Source: Clostridiales bacterium
Lineage (GTDB): Bacteria > Bacillota > Clostridia > Lachnospirales > Lachnospiraceae
NCBI GenBank assembly: GCA_019423835.1
Contig: JAHZAR010000005.1
Coordinates: 14,850 to 25,268, forward strand
DNA length: 10,419 nt
Direction: 5' to 3'
Shown here: positions 1 through 7,357 of the stretch, piece after piece
Numbering within the stretch: the first letter of the stretch is position 1
Layout of the letters: the number at the start of each line of letters is the position of its first letter
Notes under the pieces: generated by a model
Database searches by the model: none
Told to the model about the DNA's origin: nothing
Seen by the model: only the letters and a program-made list of their open reading frames with translations
Program-made: the position numbers and the translations under genes

Positions 1-674
1 AGGACGCCACAGCCGTGTTCAATATGCTGTCCGGCTACTCGGAGCCTCTGGGATGGAATAAGCTCTCCCTGGCGCCTCTCTGGCTGCGGGGCAAGTTCCT
101 GCGTCTGATTCAGAGAGAGATCAAATCTGCCAGGGAGGGAAGGCATGCCAGAATAGCAGCCAAGATGAATTCTCTCTGTGATAAGGAGATTATCGCAAAT
201 CTTTACGAGGCCTCCTGCGCAGGCGTGAAGATCCAGCTGATTGTCAGGGGAATCTGCTGCCTGAAGGCGGGAGTGCCGGGACTTAGTGAGAATATCGAAG
301 TGCACTCCATTGTGGGCAACTTCCTGGAGCACAGCCGCATCTTCCTGTTTGAGAACGGAGGAAACCAGGAGGTCTATATGGGAAGTGCAGACTGGATGCC
401 CAGGAATCTGGACCGCCGTGTGGAGATCCTGTTCCCGGTGGAGGATGAGAGGCTGAAGGAACGGCTGATCCATATCCTGGACGTACAGCTTGCCGACAAT
501 GTGAAGGCCTATCTTCTGCAGGCCGATGGAACCTACGTCAGGAAGTCCCTGAGGGGGCGCCAGAAGGTCAATGCGCAGGAACAGTTCTGTGAGGAAGCCA
601 TTCAGGCCGCAAAGGCCGTGGAGGAATCCGCCGATCCTGCCAACAGGCGCGTATTCATTCCGATGGAGCAGTAG
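1..674 (+). CDS. ppk1: Polyphosphate kinase 1, C-terminal part (5' end outside window)
   Basis: Reversibly transfers the terminal phosphate of ATP to long-chain inorganic polyphosphate. The reading frame is open from base 3 (first codons Asp-Ala-Thr-Ala), with no start codon that fits the family, so this is the last ~223 residues of a protein usually near 700 residues. Family signatures: KMNSL followed by IIANLYEAS, then LIVRGICCL, then GLSENI, FLEHSRI, and SADWMPRNLDRRVE. The histidine of the EHSR motif (bases 330-332) appears to match the second active-site histidine of PPK1 (His592 in E. coli numbering, from memory); the phosphorylated histidine lies upstream of the window. The visible part covers most of the phospholipase-D-like C-terminal catalytic domains and reads intact to the TAG stop. 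A strong hairpin follows directly, so the gene ends its own transcription unit. Identification is firm; activity of the whole gene cannot be judged. Confidence 0.96.
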   Translation, partial: DATAVFNMLSGYSEPLGWNKLSLAPLWLRGKFLRLIQREIKSAREGRHARIAAKMNSLCDKEIIANLYEASCAGVKIQLIVRGICCLKAGVPGLSENIEVHSIVGNFLEHSRIFLFENGGNQEVYMGSADWMPRNLDRRVEILFPVEDERLKERLIHILDVQLADNVKAYLLQADGTYVRKSLRGRQKVNAQEQFCEEAIQAAKAVEESADPANRRVFIPMEQ

Positions 675-687
675 AAAAAAAGAGGGA

Positions 688-748
688 AAGCCCGCCGTCA
701 GACACAGCCCGGAGCGATGGCCGTCTGACGGCGGGCTTCTCTTTTCTT
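688..748 (+). terminator. Intrinsic terminator of ppk1, possibly bidirectional
   Basis: A perfect 16-bp stem pairs 688-703 with 723-738 (core GCCCGCCGTCAGAC / GTCTGACGGCGGGC) around a 19-base loop. It begins 13 bases after the ppk1 stop and is followed by the pyrimidine-rich TCTCTTTTCTT. An A-rich run (675-681) precedes the stem and would read as a U-tract on the other strand, so it could work both ways, although no converging gene is visible. Confidence 0.9.
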
Positions 749-884
749 ACCTGGGAGAAACGGTCGGACCAGATCCCTGCCCGCAGGAAAAAGATGCCTC
801 TCAGCCGCGCCCGGAGCGCAAAGTGGGCGGGCCCCTCTTGAGTGAGGAGAAGGGGAACGGATGTGGACTTGCCAACTTTTCAAA

Positions 885-936
885 TGTAAGAGAAAAGTAA
901 AGCAATTTTTCCGCTCTTATGGTAAACTGTTGTTAA
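885..936 (+). promoter_or_regulatory. Probable promoter of the regulator operon with 11-bp-spaced operator-like repeats
   Basis: An extended -10 element, TGG-TAAACT, lies at 920-928. No good -35 hexamer sits 16-18 bases upstream. Instead there is a direct repeat TGTAAG (885-890), five bases, AGTAAA (896-901), placed where an OmpR-family activator usually replaces the -35. A second pair, TGGTAA (920-925), five bases, TGTTAA (931-936), overlaps the -10 and expected start point. An 11-bp repeat period is typical of OmpR/PhoB-family sites. The elements are visible; autoregulation is inferred. Confidence 0.45.
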
Positions 937-995
937 AGTCGGTCCGATCGGATAGGGCAGGAGAGCAGACGACGCGGAAGGCTCAGCATACAGAC

Positions 996-1003
996 AAGGG
1001 AGG
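996..1003 (+). promoter_or_regulatory. Ribosome binding site fixing the regulator start
   Basis: AAGGGAGG ends 7 bases before the ATG at 1011. It selects MAEINILVVDDE as the true N-terminus over the upstream in-frame ATG at 861. Confidence 0.85.
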
Positions 1004-1010
1004 TTTTTTC

Positions 1011-1715
1011 ATGGCAGAAATTAATATACTGGTAGTGGATGACGAGAAGGAGATCGCAGACCTGGTGGAGATTTACCTGGTCAGTGACGGCTACAGAGTT
1101 TTTAAAGCAGGGAATGCAAAGGAAGGCCTTGACATTCTCGAAAGGGAGAACATCCACCTGGTGCTTCTTGACATTATGATGCCGGGGATGGACGGCCTGG
1201 AAATGTGCAGGAAGATCCGGGAGACAAACAATATTCCTATTATTATGCTGAGTGCGCGTTCTACCGATCTGGACAAGATTCTGGGCCTTGGGACGGGGGC
1301 TGACGACTATGTGGTGAAGCCTTTCAACCCGCTGGAACTGACGGCCAGGGTGAAGTCGCAGCTGCGCCGCTACACGCAGCTGAATCCTCAGAGCAGCCCG
1401 CTGCAGAACGGGAAGAATGAGATCTCCATTAGGGGGCTTGTCATCAACAAGGACAACCACAAGGTTACCGTGTATGACGAGGAGATTAAGCTCACTCCCA
1501 TTGAATTTGACATTCTCTATCTGTTGGCGTCCAATCCGGGGAGGGTCTTCAGCACAGATGAGATTTTTGAGAAGGTGTGGAATGAAAAGGTCTATGAGGC
1601 CAATAATACGGTGATGGTACATATCCGCCGCCTCCGGGGCAAAATGAAGGAGGATACGCGGCAGAACAAGATTATCACTACCGTCTGGGGGGTAGGCTAC
1701 AAAATTGAAAAATAG
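1011..1715 (+). CDS. Two-component response regulator, OmpR/VanR type
   Basis: Cytoplasmic DNA-binding regulator of 234 residues, presumably phosphorylated by the kinase encoded next. Receiver domain ~4-120: acidic pair Asp10-Asp11, phosphoacceptor Asp54 in LVLLDIMMPGMDG, switch residue Ser81, and Lys103 in VVKPFNPLEL. A short linker leads to an OmpR-type winged helix (~138-234), with the recognition-helix region NNTVMVHIRRLRGKM and the closing wing TTVWGVGYKIE. All phosphotransfer residues are present, so it looks functional. The start is set by AAGGGAGG seven bases upstream. The overall sequence resembles the VanR subfamily, but no vancomycin-resistance genes are in the window, so the name describes only the subfamily. 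It overlaps or nearly abuts the kinase gene. Likely targets (inference) are its own promoter and the ABC genes downstream. Confidence 0.95.
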   Translation: MAEINILVVDDEKEIADLVEIYLVSDGYRVFKAGNAKEGLDILERENIHLVLLDIMMPGMDGLEMCRKIRETNNIPIIMLSARSTDLDKILGLGTGADDYVVKPFNPLELTARVKSQLRRYTQLNPQSSPLQNGKNEISIRGLVINKDNHKVTVYDEEIKLTPIEFDILYLLASNPGRVFSTDEIFEKVWNEKVYEANNTVMVHIRRLRGKMKEDTRQNKIITTVWGVGYKIEK

Positions 1716-2841
1716 CGATATGAGCAGGCGCTTTCGGGCGCGCACAGTGACAAATATAGTTTATGCCACGCTGCTCACCTGCCTGATAGAGATTTTTCTG
1801 ATTGCAAATGTGAGCATGGTGGCGGAATATCTCAGACGGATGGAATCAGATTCGTTCCTTCTGGAACTCCTGAATCTGGGGCCGATTATGGCACTGCTCT
1901 ATGTGCTGGCAGGGATCGTGATTTTTTCTCTGATCTATCTGCGGCTGCAGGAAAAGCATCTGAAATACCTGTCCCGTATCTCCTCGGCAATCCGCGATAT
2001 CTCCGAGGGAGATCTGAACACGAATATTGAGGTAAAGGGAGACGATGAGTTTACGGCTATGGCCGTCAATCTGAACCGCATGGTGGAGGATATCCGGCGG
2101 CTGATAGATAAGGAGAGGGAGGCTGAGCGGACGAAAAATGAGCTGATCACCAACGTGGCCCACGATCTCAGGACTCCGCTCACCTCCATTATCGGATATC
2201 TGGAGCTTTTATCAGGAAAAACGGAACTGCCGCCTGAGATGCAGAAGAAGTATATTGATATCGCCTATGCGAAGGCCAGGAGGCTGGAAAAGCTTATCGA
2301 GGATCTGTTCGGCTTTACCAAGATGAATTACGGAAAGATCTCGATGCATGTGGGGAAGGTGGATATTGTCAAGCTGCTCGGGCAGCTTCTGGAGGAGTTC
2401 TATCCGAACTTTGCAGACAAAAACCTGTCCTACGAGCTGCACAGCAATGTGCCCGCGAAGGTGATTGACGCAGACGGAAACCTCCTGGCCAGGCTGTTTG
2501 ACAATCTGATCAACAATGCCATCAAATACGGGGCCGACGGAAAGCGTGTTCTGGTACAGATCCATGCAGACGAAGAGATTGTGACCATTTCAGTTACCAA
2601 TTATGGATATGTGATTCCCGCAGATGAGCTGCCCCTGATATTCAACAAATTTTATCGTGTGGAGCAGTCACGCTCCACGAATACGGGGGGCACAGGACTC
2701 GGGCTGGCCATTGCAAAGAGCGTGGTGGATATGCACGGAGGGACGATCCAGGTAAAGAGCGATCTGGACGGTACGGTGTTTACCGTCAAGCTCAAGGTTC
2801 ACTTTGACGTAAACAAAGAAAATTTCGAGGTGGCCCAGTAG
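1705..2841 (+). CDS. Sensor histidine kinase, VanS-like, with minimal extracellular loop
   Basis: Membrane kinase of 378 residues, partner of the preceding regulator. Two helices (~15-40 and ~58-79) are separated by only ~17 extracytoplasmic residues. Then come a HAMP-like linker (~80-133), a dimerisation/phosphoacceptor domain with His153 in NVAHDLRTPLTSIIGY, and an ATPase domain: N box DNLINNAIKYG (266-276), F box IFNKFYRVEQSRS (312-324), G2 box GTGLGLA. The G1 position reads NYGYV instead of DxGxG, a change I recall as common in VanS-like kinases. The start is uncertain. TTG 1705 overlaps the regulator by 11 bases and has a G-rich GGGGGGTAGG about eight bases upstream. ATG 1720 (MSRRFRARTV, 373 residues) begins five bases after the regulator stop but has a poorly placed ribosome site. 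The tiny loop argues against a classical external ligand domain and is reminiscent of kinases that sense through a membrane partner such as an ABC transporter. Confidence 0.93.
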   Translation: MKNSDMSRRFRARTVTNIVYATLLTCLIEIFLIANVSMVAEYLRRMESDSFLLELLNLGPIMALLYVLAGIVIFSLIYLRLQEKHLKYLSRISSAIRDISEGDLNTNIEVKGDDEFTAMAVNLNRMVEDIRRLIDKEREAERTKNELITNVAHDLRTPLTSIIGYLELLSGKTELPPEMQKKYIDIAYAKARRLEKLIEDLFGFTKMNYGKISMHVGKVDIVKLLGQLLEEFYPNFADKNLSYELHSNVPAKVIDADGNLLARLFDNLINNAIKYGADGKRVLVQIHADEEIVTISVTNYGYVIPADELPLIFNKFYRVEQSRSTNTGGTGLGLAIAKSVVDMHGGTIQVKSDLDGTVFTVKLKVHFDVNKENFEVAQ

Positions 2842-2919
2842 CAAGTCAGGCAGGCGGCGGAAGAGGTTTCAGGCGGGAAAGTGTGAGAAAGAAATACATC
2901 AGGAAGTGATGGGACAATC

Positions 2920-2925
2920 GGGAGG
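2920..2925 (+). promoter_or_regulatory. Ribosome binding site deciding the start of the exported protein
   Basis: GGGAGG lies 10 bases before ATG 2936. The earlier in-frame GTG 2906, ATG 2909 and GTG 2927 have it either downstream or too close, and only AGGAAG at 2901-2906 abuts ATG 2909. The 94-base gap after the kinase (2842-2935) is purine-rich with no terminator, so transcription probably continues from the regulator operon. Confidence 0.6.
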
Positions 2926-2935
2926 CGTGAAAAAG

Positions 2936-5431
2936 ATGGGCAAAACGATAGCGGAGGGAAAGGACAGCAGAAAAAAAGGAAGAAAGAAAACATGGTTTGC
3001 CTTTTTTCTGCTCTGTCTCATTCTGGCTCTGTCCGATCCAAAAGCCGGTCTGACAGCCTATGCCTCAGGGGCTTTCACAGAAGGGGGCAGCCAGGTGACC
3101 ATAGAAGCAGACTATGGCTTTGGCGGCGAGGCCAGAGAGGGAAGATATCTTCCCATAGAGGTATCCTACTCCAATGAAAAGGGAGGCGCATTCTCAGGCA
3201 GCCTCAGAATCCTTACCCTGGAATCCAGCATGGAGGTATACCAGTACGAGTACCCGGTAGAGCTGAAGGCTGGGGAAAAAAAGGCAGTGGAATATTATGT
3301 TCCTCTGGGGGTGGAGAATGATCAGATCTTCCTCTCCCTTCTGGATGGAGAGGGAACAGAAATTGTCAGAAAGAGGCTGAAGCTGGATATTTCTTCTGAA
3401 TCAGCCGTCATGTTTGTGGGAGCCCTCAGTGACGATCCGGACAGTCTGTCTTATCTGGACGATGCCGGATTCAACTATGGGACCCTGAGGACGAGACTTG
3501 TGCCGCTGACAGCAGAAAAGCTCCCGGAAAATGAGCTGGGACTTGACCAGTTTGACCTTCTTGTGGCAGACAGATTTGACTGGAATACTCTGACAGAGGC
3601 CCAGGAGGAGGCGGTCTTTTCCTGGGTGGAGGAGGGAGGAACTCTTCTTTTTGGAACAGGAGACCAGCTTGACAGAAATCTGGGCAGACTGAAGGACAGG
3701 CTGCTGGAACCGGATGTAGGAGATGTAAACAGGCAGGAAATAGAGCTGAGCGGTCCCGAGGAGGACAGCCGGGCTGTGACTCTGTCTGCCGACTGCGCGG
3801 ACTTTGAGGTCAGGGGAGGACGTGTAGCCCTGACAGGGGGCAGAACCCCTGTTGTGACAAAAAAGAGCCAGGGAAACGGGCAGATTGTGTTTACGGCCTT
3901 TGAGCTGGCGGATGCGGCAGAAGTATGCGTGCAGAATCCGGTTGTCCTGGAGGGGCTGTTTCAGCAGATCATGGGAAAGGAAACGATTCAGTACCTGGCG
4001 CAGGACCAGTATTACAGCCTTTCGAACCTGTACTACTCTATCCAGGCCCTGATCAATACGGGAAACGTGGCACGTCTGCCGGAAGTGGGCCTCTATACCG
4101 CAGTGATTCTGGTGTACATTGTCCTGATTGGCCCGGTCCTCTATCTCTATCTGAAAAGAAAGGCCCGCCAGAATTATTACATGGTGAGTGTGGCAGTTCT
4201 GGCGGCGGCATTTACCGGCGTCATTTACGCCCTGGGAGCGAAAACCAGGTTTACAGCTCCGTTTTTTACCTATGCATCTGTGGAAAACTATGGGGATGAT
4301 GAGGTGGAGCGTGAAACCTATATCAATGTGAGAAGTCCCTATAATACGCCATATACTGTAGCGCTGAACCCGGAGTATACGGTGCGGCCTGTCACCAGAA
4401 ATTATTTCTACGATTCAAATAAGCCGGCGGCATTTACAGGAAAGGAGAGGTACCAGACTGCTGTTTCTATGGAAGCCTCCCAGACAGAGATCCGGGTGAG
4501 GGACTCTGTGGCCTTTGAGCCCAGGCTGTTTGTCCTGAAAAAGAAGGAAAATCTGGAAAACGGAACGCCGCCCGGCTCTGTCACCTTTTACGATGGAAAG
4601 ATATCCGGCACGATCGTGAATTATTCTGACAGGAAGATAGAAAACGCCATGCTGCTTCTCTATGGAAAGGCGGTCTTTCTGGGCGATATGGAGCCGGGGG
4701 AGGAGAGGAAGCTGGACGGCCTGGAAGTGCTGACCTATCCTGTTTCCTATAAATATGCGCTGGCAGAGATGGTGACGGGGGCAGATCAGTACAGCCGGGC
4801 GGATATATCAGATGAGGAGTATCTGGAGGCACAGGACAAGTCAAAGCTGTTAACCTTCTATCTGGAATCCGATATGAAAGATTACTTTTCAGATGCCAGG
4901 CTGATCGCGTTTCATTCTGAAGAGAGGGAGCCTGATTTCCTGGCGGGAAATGCCTTTGAAACAGAGGGACTGACACTGACAACCTCCAGGATTTCCGTGA
5001 ACCAGGAGGAAGATGGGGAGATCTATCGCTGCGCCCTGGAGCAGTACCCCAGGATTCGCTCCGGCAGCTATGATCAGCGGGGAAATACCCTCTATGTCGG
5101 GGAACCCTCAGAGCCTTTGGTCCTTGAATATTCCCTGGGAAGCGATCTGGAAATCGAAAGTCTGAGTATTGACTGGATTTCACCGGAGTTCGTGGACAAT
5201 CCAAGGTATCCGTATCTGGAACGGTTCGACGGCTCAATTTACTTTTATAATTATGAAACAGGGAGAAATGACAGGATGGATCTGGCAAAGACCATGTATA
5301 CGAAGGAGGAGCTGAGGCCCTACCTGTCACCGTCTAATTCCATTACAGTCAGGTATTCGGGGGAGGCAGACAGCGACACGGCCTGGAACATGATACTCCC
5401 GGTACTCTATGTCACAGGGAAGGAGAGCTAA
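2936..5431 (+). CDS. Large exported two-helix membrane protein with GATase-like N-terminal region, ABC-transporter partner
   Basis: I do not recognise a named function. The 831-residue product begins with a basic stretch and hydrophobic core (~18-32), a signal peptide likely cut after AYA (~43), then a beta-rich ectodomain. Residues ~159-250 have the look of a class I glutamine-amidotransferase-like fold (FDLLVADRFDWNTLTEAQEEA, then WVEEGGTLLFGTG), but no cysteine nucleophile is seen, so it is probably non-enzymatic. Two adjacent helices lie at ~384-406 and ~414-437, with the basic KRKARQ loop between them inside the cell. A second ectodomain of ~395 residues runs to the C-terminus without a terminal anchor. 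Both large parts should therefore face outward. The stop overlaps the ATPase start (TAATG), so translation is coupled and the protein probably works with that transporter. The arrangement recalls the auxiliary GldG-type protein beside GldA/GldF transporters, but this is an analogy in layout only. Alternative start: ATG 2909. Confidence 0.8.
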   Translation: MGKTIAEGKDSRKKGRKKTWFAFFLLCLILALSDPKAGLTAYASGAFTEGGSQVTIEADYGFGGEAREGRYLPIEVSYSNEKGGAFSGSLRILTLESSMEVYQYEYPVELKAGEKKAVEYYVPLGVENDQIFLSLLDGEGTEIVRKRLKLDISSESAVMFVGALSDDPDSLSYLDDAGFNYGTLRTRLVPLTAEKLPENELGLDQFDLLVADRFDWNTLTEAQEEAVFSWVEEGGTLLFGTGDQLDRNLGRLKDRLLEPDVGDVNRQEIELSGPEEDSRAVTLSADCADFEVRGGRVALTGGRTPVVTKKSQGNGQIVFTAFELADAAEVCVQNPVVLEGLFQQIMGKETIQYLAQDQYYSLSNLYYSIQALINTGNVARLPEVGLYTAVILVYIVLIGPVLYLYLKRKARQNYYMVSVAVLAAAFTGVIYALGAKTRFTAPFFTYASVENYGDDEVERETYINVRSPYNTPYTVALNPEYTVRPVTRNYFYDSNKPAAFTGKERYQTAVSMEASQTEIRVRDSVAFEPRLFVLKKKENLENGTPPGSVTFYDGKISGTIVNYSDRKIENAMLLLYGKAVFLGDMEPGEERKLDGLEVLTYPVSYKYALAEMVTGADQYSRADISDEEYLEAQDKSKLLTFYLESDMKDYFSDARLIAFHSEEREPDFLAGNAFETEGLTLTTSRISVNQEEDGEIYRCALEQYPRIRSGSYDQRGNTLYVGEPSEPLVLEYSLGSDLEIESLSIDWISPEFVDNPRYPYLERFDGSIYFYNYETGRNDRMDLAKTMYTKEELRPYLSPSNSITVRYSGEADSDTAWNMILPVLYVTGKES

Positions 5432-6393
5432 TGCTGGAAATCAGAGATCTGCGCAAAAAATATGGAAATTTCCAGGCCCTGGACGGCCTGAACATGACGA
5501 TAGAAAAGGGAGAGCTGTTCGGCTTTGTGGGGCCTAACGGAGCCGGAAAGACAACTACAATAAAAATTATCACCGGACTTCTGGCGCCGGACAGCGGCAG
5601 CATTGTCATTGACGGAATGGACGGGATACGGGAACAGAGATGCCTCAGGGAAAAAATGGGCTATGTGCCGGATTCCTTCGGCGTCTATGATAACCTGAAG
5701 GTGTCGGAGTACATGGAATTTTTTGCGTCCTGCTACGGACTGGAGGGGATGGGAGCCAGAAGGCGGTGTGAAACTCTGCTGGAACAGATGAAGCTGGAGG
5801 ATAAGGCGGATTTCTTTGTGGACGGCCTTTCGAGGGGAATGAAACAGAGGCTCTGCCTGGCAAGAGCTCTGATCCATGACCCGGAGCTTGTTGTGCTTGA
5901 TGAGCCGGCTTCTGGCCTCGACCCGAGGACGAGGCTGGAGTTTACGGGAATTTTAAAGGAGCTGCGGGAACAGGGGAAAACGCTTCTCGTCAGCTCCCAT
6001 ATTCTCTCTGAACTGTCTGAGATGTGCACAAGCATCGGAATCATTGAACAGGGAAGAATGGTGCTTTCCGGAAGCATGGAACAGATTCTGGAAAAGGTCA
6101 ATTCCTCCAACCCGCTGCTGATCTCCATATTCAGGGGGCGCGAAACAGCGATGGCCATTCTGCGGAGCCATCCCTGTGTGCAGACGATCTCGGTCAAGGG
6201 GGAGGAGATCAAGGTGGGCTTTAACGGGGACAGGCAGGATGAGGCCCTGCTTCTCCAGCAGCTGATCGATGCGGACGTAATGGTTAACGGCTTTATGAGG
6301 GAGAAGGGAAGCCTGGAAACCATTTTTATGCAGATTACAGACCACGCAGGTGAAAAGGCGGTGCTGATACATGAAAATGAATCCGGTTTATAA
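5431..6393 (+). CDS. ABC transporter ATP-binding protein (ABC-2 type)
   Basis: Cytoplasmic ATPase of 320 residues that would power the permease encoded next. Walker A GPNGAGKTT (34-42), signature LSRGM (133-137), Walker B LVVLDE (153-158) followed by the SGLDP D-loop, and switch His190 in SSH are all intact. At the Q-loop position the sequence is GYVPD (77-81), without the usual glutamine; several ABC-2/drug-export ATPases have acidic residues here. A C-terminal extension of ~100 residues (~220-320) is typical of this subfamily and may contact the partner proteins. ATG 5431 shares a base with the stop of the exported-protein gene and has GGAAGGAGAG just upstream; the 3' end overlaps the permease by 23 bases. 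Substrate direction is probably export, by family; substrate unknown. Confidence 0.95.
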   Translation: MLEIRDLRKKYGNFQALDGLNMTIEKGELFGFVGPNGAGKTTTIKIITGLLAPDSGSIVIDGMDGIREQRCLREKMGYVPDSFGVYDNLKVSEYMEFFASCYGLEGMGARRRCETLLEQMKLEDKADFFVDGLSRGMKQRLCLARALIHDPELVVLDEPASGLDPRTRLEFTGILKELREQGKTLLVSSHILSELSEMCTSIGIIEQGRMVLSGSMEQILEKVNSSNPLLISIFRGRETAMAILRSHPCVQTISVKGEEIKVGFNGDRQDEALLLQQLIDADVMVNGFMREKGSLETIFMQITDHAGEKAVLIHENESGL

Positions 6394-7357
6394 AAGAGAG
6401 CTGAAGGTGAGCAGCAGAAGCATCCGAATGGCTGTGATTCTGTTTATTTTTAATGGAATCCTCAGTGCGGCTGCGCTTTTCAATATGTACTCCGTGGTAG
6501 AGCAGGTAAAGGTGACAGCCGAGATCCAGTATTCCAGATTTCTCGAGCTGTATGTGTTTGTGGCTTCTATTGAGTTTGCCATGCTCATGTTCATTATGCC
6601 GGCCATGACCTCCAACAGTATCAGCGGGGAGAGGGAGAGGCAGACGCTTGACCTGATGCTGACCACAACGATGAAGCCGGGAGAAATCGTGCTGGGCAAG
6701 CTGGCCGCGGCCTTTACCTCCATGCTGCTTCTGGTGCTTTCCAGCTTTCCGGCTCTGGCTCTGGTATTTGTGTACGGAGGAATTACTGTGACAGACATGG
6801 CCCTCCTCCTTCTGTGCTTTGTTACAGTAGCCCTTCTGTCCGGGGGAATCGGCGTCTTCTTCTCCTCTCTGCTGAGGAGATCCACCATGGCAAATGTATG
6901 CTCCTATGTCACCATTGTGTTTCTGGTAGCAGGCACTTATGCTGTCAATGCGTTTACCTACCGGATGTCCCAGAATGAGCTCAGCAGCTACATGACTGCC
7001 ATCGACAGCGTGACCAGGCAGGCTACCTCGGGGGGGAGTCTGTATCTGCTCCTTATGAATCCGGCTGTCACTTTTTATACAATGATTAATAAGCAGGCAG
7101 GAGACAGCGATGTGACAGGGACACTGGAACAGTTCTTTGGTTCCCATCCTGAAAATTTTGTCATTGAGCACTGGACAGAACTCAGCATCCTGCTTCAGAT
7201 TGTAACGGCAGCTATTCTCATTGCTGTCGCGGTGGCGGCAGTGACGCCGATTCGGACGGCAGGGCGAAATGGTGGGGGAGACAAGAGGAGAGCAGGAAAG
7301 GCAGGAGCACAGGGCAGAGAAAACCACAGGAGAAAAGGAGGCAGAGGACATGCTTAG
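6371..7357 (+). CDS. ABC-2 type transporter permease subunit
   Basis: Membrane subunit of 328 residues with about six helices (~20-42, 57-78, 110-136, 143-167, 173-196, 271-293). A cytoplasmic segment after helix 2, MTSNSISGERERQTLDLML (79-97), matches the conserved element following helix 2 in ABC-2 permeases that contacts the ATPase. A larger loop (~197-270) lies between the last two helices. Start ATG 6371 has AAGGCGG nine bases upstream; ATG 6377 (MNPVYKREL) also resembles family N-termini. Only one permease is encoded, so a homodimer, or a complex with the two-helix exported protein, is likely. The last ~31 residues are rich in Gly, Arg and Lys, encoded by purine-rich DNA resembling an intergenic spacer. 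The stop overlaps nfo by eight bases. Confidence 0.93.
   Translation: MKMNPVYKRELKVSSRSIRMAVILFIFNGILSAAALFNMYSVVEQVKVTAEIQYSRFLELYVFVASIEFAMLMFIMPAMTSNSISGERERQTLDLMLTTTMKPGEIVLGKLAAAFTSMLLLVLSSFPALALVFVYGGITVTDMALLLLCFVTVALLSGGIGVFFSSLLRRSTMANVCSYVTIVFLVAGTYAVNAFTYRMSQNELSSYMTAIDSVTRQATSGGSLYLLLMNPAVTFYTMINKQAGDSDVTGTLEQFFGSHPENFVIEHWTELSILLQIVTAAILIAVAVAAVTPIRTAGRNGGGDKRRAGKAGAQGRENHRRKGGRGHA
7334..7341 (+). promoter_or_regulatory. nfo: Ribosome binding site of nfo inside the permease gene
   Basis: AAAGGAGG lies eight bases before ATG 7350. It selects MLRIGCHLSSSKG as the N-terminus and excludes the in-frame ATG at 7269, which would add 27 charged residues. The site lies within the permease coding sequence. 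Confidence 0.85.

Larger units (their letters stand above)
749..1010. other. Intergenic region between ppk1 and the regulator operon
   Basis: No credible gene is seen here. The regulator frame stays open back to an ATG at 861, but that 50-residue extension has no ribosome binding site, resembles no receiver domain and runs through the promoter-like DNA. A weak hairpin (CCCCTCT 832-838 with AGAAGGGG 848-855, one bulged A) has no U-tract. A ten-base word, GCCCGGAGCG, occurs at 809-818 and also inside the terminator loop at 707-716. From 885 onward lie the promoter and repeats, described separately. Confidence 0.6.

Noticed and set aside
832..855. Hairpin with CCCCTCT/AGAAGGGG arms as a second terminator
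   Set aside because: Seven pairs with a bulge and no following U-tract; too weak to call.
861..1010. 50-residue N-terminal extension of the response regulator
   Set aside because: No ribosome site at 861, the DNA carries promoter-like elements, and the receiver domain begins normally at 1011.
933..1745. 270-residue open frame on the minus strand opposite the regulator gene
   Set aside because: It is the mirror frame of a strongly conserved receiver/winged-helix gene, has no ribosome site and no recognisable domain.
1011..2841. Vancomycin-resistance locus
   Set aside because: The pair resembles VanR/VanS, but no ligase, dehydrogenase or dipeptidase genes follow; resemblance alone does not support resistance.
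4581..5330. 249-residue minus-strand frame opposite the exported-protein gene
   Set aside because: Proline/serine/arginine-rich shadow without a ribosome site; the plus-strand gene explains the region.
6335..7351. 338-residue minus-strand open frame opposite the permease
   Set aside because: Composition is His/Cys/Ser-rich as expected for an antisense shadow of a membrane-protein gene; no start signal or family resemblance.
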